A stretch of DNA of 45,150 nucleotides from Desulfobacterales bacterium. Lineage in GTDB: Bacteria; Desulfobacterota; Desulfobulbia; Desulfobulbales; JAGXFP01. Within the stretch, counting starts at the first letter, position 1; each line of letters begins with the position of its first letter. Below the pieces are notes generated by a model that was given only the letters and a program-made list of their open reading frames with translations, did not search any database and was not told the DNA's origin. Shown here in pieces: positions 41,365 through 45,150 of this stretch. The stretch covers positions 1 through 45,150 of the forward strand of contig JAGXFP010000051.1 in the NCBI GenBank assembly GCA_024637225.1, read 5' to 3'. Both the position numbers and the translations under genes were made by a program.

Positions 41365-41438
41365 CGATCTACCGCGTCGTGGCGAATTTTTACTTAGCCA
41401 TTTCGTGACTTTTTGCGAGTTTATCAAAATTCAGAGCA
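41365..41438. repeat. Degenerate copy of the palindromic repeat family
   Basis: Contains TTTTTACTTAGCCATTTCGTG and GACTTTTTGCGAGTTTATC, the right half and outer end of the copy C type, between the kinase and phosphatase genes. It ends about 30 bases before the phosphatase start. Confidence 0.7.
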
Positions 41439-41465
41439 AAGCGAACAAAATCAGGAGTTGAGCGC

Positions 41466-42230
41466 TTGAAATTCAAAGTATCCGGCCGGACCGATGTCGG
41501 CATAAAACGCAAAAGCAACGAAGACAGTTTTGCCATCGACCGGCAACTGGGCCTTTTCATCGTGGCCGACGGTATGGGAGGCCATGCCGCCGGTGAAGTA
41601 GCCAGCAAAATGGCCATCGATGTGACAACCGATTACATCAAGCGAACCATTACCACCGACGAACCCTACCTGACCGGTTACAACAACCGCTATTCGAGGG
41701 TCGGCAACCGGCTCTGCTCCGGCATAATCCTGGCCAACCAGCTAATCGCCGACACCGCCGCCAATCGCCCGGAGTGGCAGGGAATGGGCACTACCCTGGT
41801 CGCCGCCTGGCTCCCCGACCCCAAGAGCCCCATGCTGGCCATCGCCCATGTCGGGGACAGCAGGGCCTATCTGCTCCGCTATGGCGAGCTCAAGCAGCTG
41901 ACCCGCGATCATTCGCTGGTCGAGGAACAGCTCCGCAACGGTCTGATCAACAAGAAAGAGGCCGACTCCTCTTCAATCAGGAATATGATAACCAGGGCTC
42001 TCGGTTTCCGGGAGCGGGTCGAACCGGACATTGTCGAAACGGAAATCGAGCCGGGTGACAAGCTGCTCCTCTGTTCAGATGGGCTGAACTCCATGGTGAG
42101 CGATGAGGAGATCCTCGCGATCCTCAAGCTGACCGGCGGCCTGGAGGCTACCTGTCAGCAACTGATCAGCACTGCCAACGCCAAAGGCGGCAAAGACAAT
42201 ATCACGGTCATTATCGCAAGCTTCCTCTAG
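41466..42230 (+). CDS. PP2C-family serine/threonine phosphatase
   Basis: 254 residues with a TTG start at 41466; AGGAG lies about 9 bases before, and no ATG fits. Metal-binding motifs in order: RKSNEDSF, VADGMGGHAAGEVAS, GDSRAYLLR, LLCSDGLNSMVSDEE and GGKDNITVIIASF, all intact. It dephosphorylates Ser/Thr proteins and probably reverses the neighbouring kinase. Its stop overlaps the stop of nadD on the opposite strand by 4 bases. Confidence 0.93.
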   Translation: MKFKVSGRTDVGIKRKSNEDSFAIDRQLGLFIVADGMGGHAAGEVASKMAIDVTTDYIKRTITTDEPYLTGYNNRYSRVGNRLCSGIILANQLIADTAANRPEWQGMGTTLVAAWLPDPKSPMLAIAHVGDSRAYLLRYGELKQLTRDHSLVEEQLRNGLINKKEADSSSIRNMITRALGFRERVEPDIVETEIEPGDKLLLCSDGLNSMVSDEEILAILKLTGGLEATCQQLISTANAKGGKDNITVIIASFL

Positions 42231-42934
42231 CCGCTGCCGTAGAGCCGGTGTCTGCCGATATAGTCGGCCACCGCCCCCGGAATCAAACCGGCCGGCGAAA
42301 CTCCCGCGGAAACCTTTCGACGAATATCGGTGGATGAAATATCGACAGGATCCATCTCAACAGGATAGATCCGCCCGGCCCGGTCCGGGGCGCTCCAGCA
42401 GGAATTGACGTGATCAAAGGAATAACACCCCATTCCCGGGATGACCTTGCCGATTAGGGCCAGGGAAAAACCGGGCCGAGGCACAACGGCAAGATTGGCA
42501 TAATCCAGCAGCTGTTGCCAGTTCTTCCAGGTATGCAGCTCAACAAAGGCGTCCATACCGACAATGAAAAAAAGCAAGGTTTCCGGCTCAAGGGAGTCCC
42601 GTAACTCCTTCAGGGTATCGACGGAATAGGATGGACCGCGCCTAGCGCCTTCCATATCGGACAGCAGGTAACTGGGAGAGTCACGGACGGCGATTTCCAC
42701 CATGGTCAGGCGATGCTCGAAGGAAGCCACCAAGTCATGTCCTTTATGAGGGGGACGAGCGGCAGGGATGAACAGGATGGAATCAAGAAGCAGACCACGC
42801 AGAACATGTTCGGCCAAGCGCAAATGGCCATTATGGATCGGATCAAAAGTGCCGCCCAGCACCCCGACACGCCTGCCCGGTTTTTTCGGCGTAGCGAAAC
42901 CCTTGCCGGCCGTAGATTCCCCCGCGCTATTCAT
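42227..42934 (-). CDS. nadD: Nicotinate-nucleotide adenylyltransferase
   Basis: 235 residues. Forms deamido-NAD from nicotinate mononucleotide and ATP. GVLGGTFDPIHNGHLRLAE near 24-42 is the nucleotidyltransferase site; PPHKGHD and SSTDIRRKV near the end complete it. The first about 22 residues are an extra non-conserved tail, so a later start is possible, but none has a better ribosome binding site. It follows proA, a common order in this lineage, but a repeat lies between them. Confidence 0.93.
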   Translation of the reverse strand: MNSAGESTAGKGFATPKKPGRRVGVLGGTFDPIHNGHLRLAEHVLRGLLLDSILFIPAARPPHKGHDLVASFEHRLTMVEIAVRDSPSYLLSDMEGARRGPSYSVDTLKELRDSLEPETLLFFIVGMDAFVELHTWKNWQQLLDYANLAVVPRPGFSLALIGKVIPGMGCYSFDHVNSCWSAPDRAGRIYPVEMDPVDISSTDIRRKVSAGVSPAGLIPGAVADYIGRHRLYGSG

Positions 42935-42975
42935 AGAAGTTTACCAGTTATCGAATGGTGCGCGTCCGGGCTCAA

Positions 42976-43134
42976 ACGGTAACCGTTCACCGGGGCGGTG
43001 GCCAAAGTACCCAAAACCGCCGGACTGTAACCGTTCAGCAGTGGTGCAGATTTGGACAAGCGGACCGGCGCCGCGTACCTCGTGTACGTAAGCCGGGCCG
43101 ATCGTCCGAAGATGCGGTGCTGCTGAACGGTTAC
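42976..43134. repeat. Palindromic repeat between proA and nadD
   Basis: The complete unit at 43027-43134 has terminal inverted repeats GTAACCGTTCAGCAG and CTGCTGAACGGTTAC and a GCGTACCTCGTGTACG core. A partial preceding unit (from 42976) has the same linker style as the array at 36072-36482. It separates proA from nadD by 200 bases. Confidence 0.85.
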
Positions 43135-43135
43135 C

Positions 43136-44392
43136 TCAGCCGCGTACCTGGCCATCCCCATAGACAATGTACTTAAGGGCGGTCAGCTCCTTTAGTCCCA
43201 TCGGGCCATAGGCATGAAGCTTGGTGGTGCTGATGCCGATTTCGGCGCCAAGGCCGAACTGGCCGCCGTCGTTGAAACGGCTGGAAGCGTTGATCATCAC
43301 CGCCGAAGCATCTACTTCCCGCAGGAAACGCTGGGAGTTCCCATAACTCTCGGTAGCGATCACCTCGGTGTGCTGCGAACCATGCTTGACGATGTGGTCC
43401 ATGGCGCCGTCAAGATCATCGACCACCCGCACCGCCAGGATGAGATCAAGAAACTCCATGCCCCAATCTTCTTCCCGGGCGGGCTTTGCCCCGGGCAGAA
43501 TCCGGCAGGTTGCCTCGCAGCCGCGGATTTCAACACCCGCTTCGGCCAGAGCACCGGCGGCAAGGGGCAGAAAGGTATCGGCGATATCGCGATGGACAAG
43601 CATGGTCTCCAGGGCGTTACACACTCCGGGCCGCTGGGTCTTGCCGTTAATAACCAGATCAACCGCCATCCGCGGATCGGCGCTGGCGTCGACGAAGAGG
43701 TGGCAGACTCCCTTGTAATGCTTAAGGACCGGAATCCGGGAATTTTCCGAAACAAACCGGATCAGCCCCTCACCGCCCCGGGGAATAATCAGGTCGATAT
43801 ACTTATCCATGGTCAGCATGGCATCGATTGCCTCCCGATCGGTAATCGGCACGACCTGGATCACCGCCGGGTCGATATTTTCGGCGGCGATCGCTTCCTG
43901 GAGAACTTTGGCCAGAGCCAGGTTCGAATGGATGGCTTCGGAACCGCCCCGCAAAAAAACGCCGTTTCCGGCCTTGATACACAGAGCGGCGGCGTCCACG
44001 GTAACATTGGGCCGCGACTCATAAATTATCCCGACCACCCCCAGGGGAATCCGCATCCTCCCCACCCTGATGCCGCTGGGCCGTTTGATCATCTCAGTGA
44101 CCTCGCCGACCGGATCCGGCAAAGCCGCAACCTCTCGAAGCCCTGTAACCATGGAATCTATCACCTTATCGGACAGCTCAAGCCGATCAAGCATCGCCGC
44201 GGACAAGTTCTTCGCCCGACCTGCCTCAAGATCCCTGAGATTTTCCCCTTTGATGAAATCAGCCCTCTTCAGGAGATCGTCGGCCATGGCCAACAGCAGT
44301 CTGTTCTTGACATCGGTCGAGACCGTCGCAATTTCACGAGAGGCGCGACGGGCCTGGAGTGCCATTCCACTAATCTGTTGTTCAATCGTCAT
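43136..44392 (-). CDS. proA: Gamma-glutamyl phosphate reductase
   Basis: 418 residues from the ATG at 44392 (MTIEQQISGMALQARRAS); an ATG 6 codons earlier has no ribosome binding site. Second step of proline synthesis, reducing glutamyl phosphate to the semialdehyde. The ALDH-like motifs are all present: RIPLGVVGIIYESRPNVTVDAAALCIKAGN, FLRGGSEAIHSN, LIIPRGGEGLI, and the catalytic Cys in TQRPGVCNALETMLVH. A repeat remnant (GATGGCGTCCTG) lies about 50 bases upstream. Confidence 0.95.
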   Translation of the reverse strand: MTIEQQISGMALQARRASREIATVSTDVKNRLLLAMADDLLKRADFIKGENLRDLEAGRAKNLSAAMLDRLELSDKVIDSMVTGLREVAALPDPVGEVTEMIKRPSGIRVGRMRIPLGVVGIIYESRPNVTVDAAALCIKAGNGVFLRGGSEAIHSNLALAKVLQEAIAAENIDPAVIQVVPITDREAIDAMLTMDKYIDLIIPRGGEGLIRFVSENSRIPVLKHYKGVCHLFVDASADPRMAVDLVINGKTQRPGVCNALETMLVHRDIADTFLPLAAGALAEAGVEIRGCEATCRILPGAKPAREEDWGMEFLDLILAVRVVDDLDGAMDHIVKHGSQHTEVIATESYGNSQRFLREVDASAVMINASSRFNDGGQFGLGAEIGISTTKLHAYGPMGLKELTALKYIVYGDGQVRG

Positions 44393-45010
44393 TTTATTTC
44401 CAAACCCCATTTAATTTATTGTAGGACAAAACGTGGTTAATTTTGATGGCGTCCTGTCTGGAAATATTGGATTGCTTTGTCGCCTTGCTCCTTGCAATAA
44501 CAATGGCAATTCAGTTTTCCCGAGATCATTAATTTTAACACATACCGTCAAAATTTAAAGGACAAGGTTGCCCGGTAAAATCGCGGCAAAACGCCATAAA
44601 GATGATGGCAATAAGAAATTTTGAATTGGTGAGCCTTCGGGAACGGATCGGATCCGGGAAGGCGATATCCTGTGGCGATAGAATGGCCCGCGATCAGACG
44701 TCCTGAAAGGCGGTGAGGGCGATTTCTTCCGGAGCACCGGCCGATGAACGAGTGTTGGTCCAAAAAGCAGGACCATTTATGGACGGGCACAAACTGATAA
44801 TTACAGGTTCAAGATCACGTCACGGATTCAGGTGATTGACCTCTGGGAACCAGGCATTAAAGTGAATAACCCGGTAAGGGGGAAACTGCATGAAAACTGT
44901 CGATCGCCGTTTCGTCGGGACTTTAGCGAAAATCCATTACGGATGCGTCCGTCAGGGGAGGGGATGCCATGGCAATCAGGTCAATGTCGATATTACTGTT
45001 TTGTTCCTGC
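44393..45010. other. Intergenic region with possible small reading frame starts
   Basis: No long gene is supported. Contents: a degraded copy of the GATGGCGTC...GCAATAACAATGG type near 44442-44510, and the 14-mer GTCACGGATTCAGG at 44819-44832. There are two ATG starts with good ribosome binding sites (44890 after AAGGGGGAA, 44969 after AGGGGAGGGG). Both frames run straight into the group II intron at 45011, so they may be the beginning of an interrupted gene, or may be chance. Confidence 0.4.
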
Positions 45011-45150
45011 ATCGAGATAGACCAGCCAGTTACCCGACCGCCCTCTCACAGATCCCTGCGTGCGGTTTTCCCGCACAGGGCTCCTCAGTATTGTTCGCCT
45101 CGTACAAGCGCAAGGTTATTCCCAATATCCGATAATCCGGGGGCTCGGTA
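45011..45150 (-). mobile_element. 3' end of a second group II intron (partial)
   Basis: On the minus strand the segment ends with a domain V hairpin at about 45051-45086 (AGCCCTGTGCGG-GAAA-ACCGCACGCAGGG), carrying an AGC triad and a GAAA tetraloop, followed by GATCTGTGAGAGGGCGG and a domain VI-like CGGGTAACTGGCTGG, ending in CTATCTCGAT. This is a different class from the intron at 28499. The rest of the element, including any maturase, lies beyond the right edge. Confidence 0.75.

Overview
The window looks like a chromosomal segment of an anaerobic or respiratory member of the former Deltaproteobacteria (Desulfobacterota/Desulfuromonadota, Geobacter-like in flavour). The grounds are: a giant periplasmic or extracellular multihaem c-type cytochrome; a HesB/IscA-like selenoprotein read through an in-frame UGA; an uncharacterised small protein of a type common in Geobacter relatives; FolE2 in place of FolE; group II introns; and intergenic regions full of palindromic dispersed repeats. 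No phage or plasmid genes are evident. All taxonomy here is inferred from gene content.

Layout. 1-95 is the tail of a gene entering from the left. 529-3672 (-) is a membrane-fused spermidine-synthase-like protein. 4141-13272 (-) is a single gene for a cytochrome of about 3043 residues with, by hand count, 67 CXXCH motifs plus 9 stretched variants, followed by its own terminator. 14124-17574 (+) carries a SprT/DUF2786 protein, a VTT-family membrane protein and an HNH-like protein with substituted catalytic positions. Then come tRNA-Leu(UAA), a cation-efflux transporter coupled to a 54-residue membrane protein, an AMMECR1 protein and the HesB-like selenoprotein, all on the minus strand. Phosphofructokinase and a PerR-like regulator follow on the plus strand. 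22793-26660 (-) is a tightly overlapping uvrD-like/folC/HNH operon.

The right half holds a small conserved protein (+), a PHP-domain phosphatase whose 5' end runs into a dispersed repeat and has no normal start codon, a complete class C-type group II intron placed just after an intrinsic terminator, a rhomboid protease, a histidine kinase, pyrR, purN, a stand-alone IMP cyclohydrolase and an Hsp15-like protein (all -). Next come folE2 and a monohaem cytochrome (+), an outer-membrane protein (-), a CHASE2 Ser/Thr kinase with a PP2C phosphatase (+), and nadD and proA (-). The window ends inside a second group II intron.

Three things stand out: the giant cytochrome with its irregular haem motifs; the selenoprotein, which conventional calling truncates; and several families of palindromic repeats, many with a GTAC centre, that sit 7-50 bases upstream of start codons and in places have altered 5' ends of genes. 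Housekeeping links are purine/pyrimidine (purN, purH-N, pyrR), folate (folC, folE2), NAD (nadD), proline (proA) and glycolysis (pfk).
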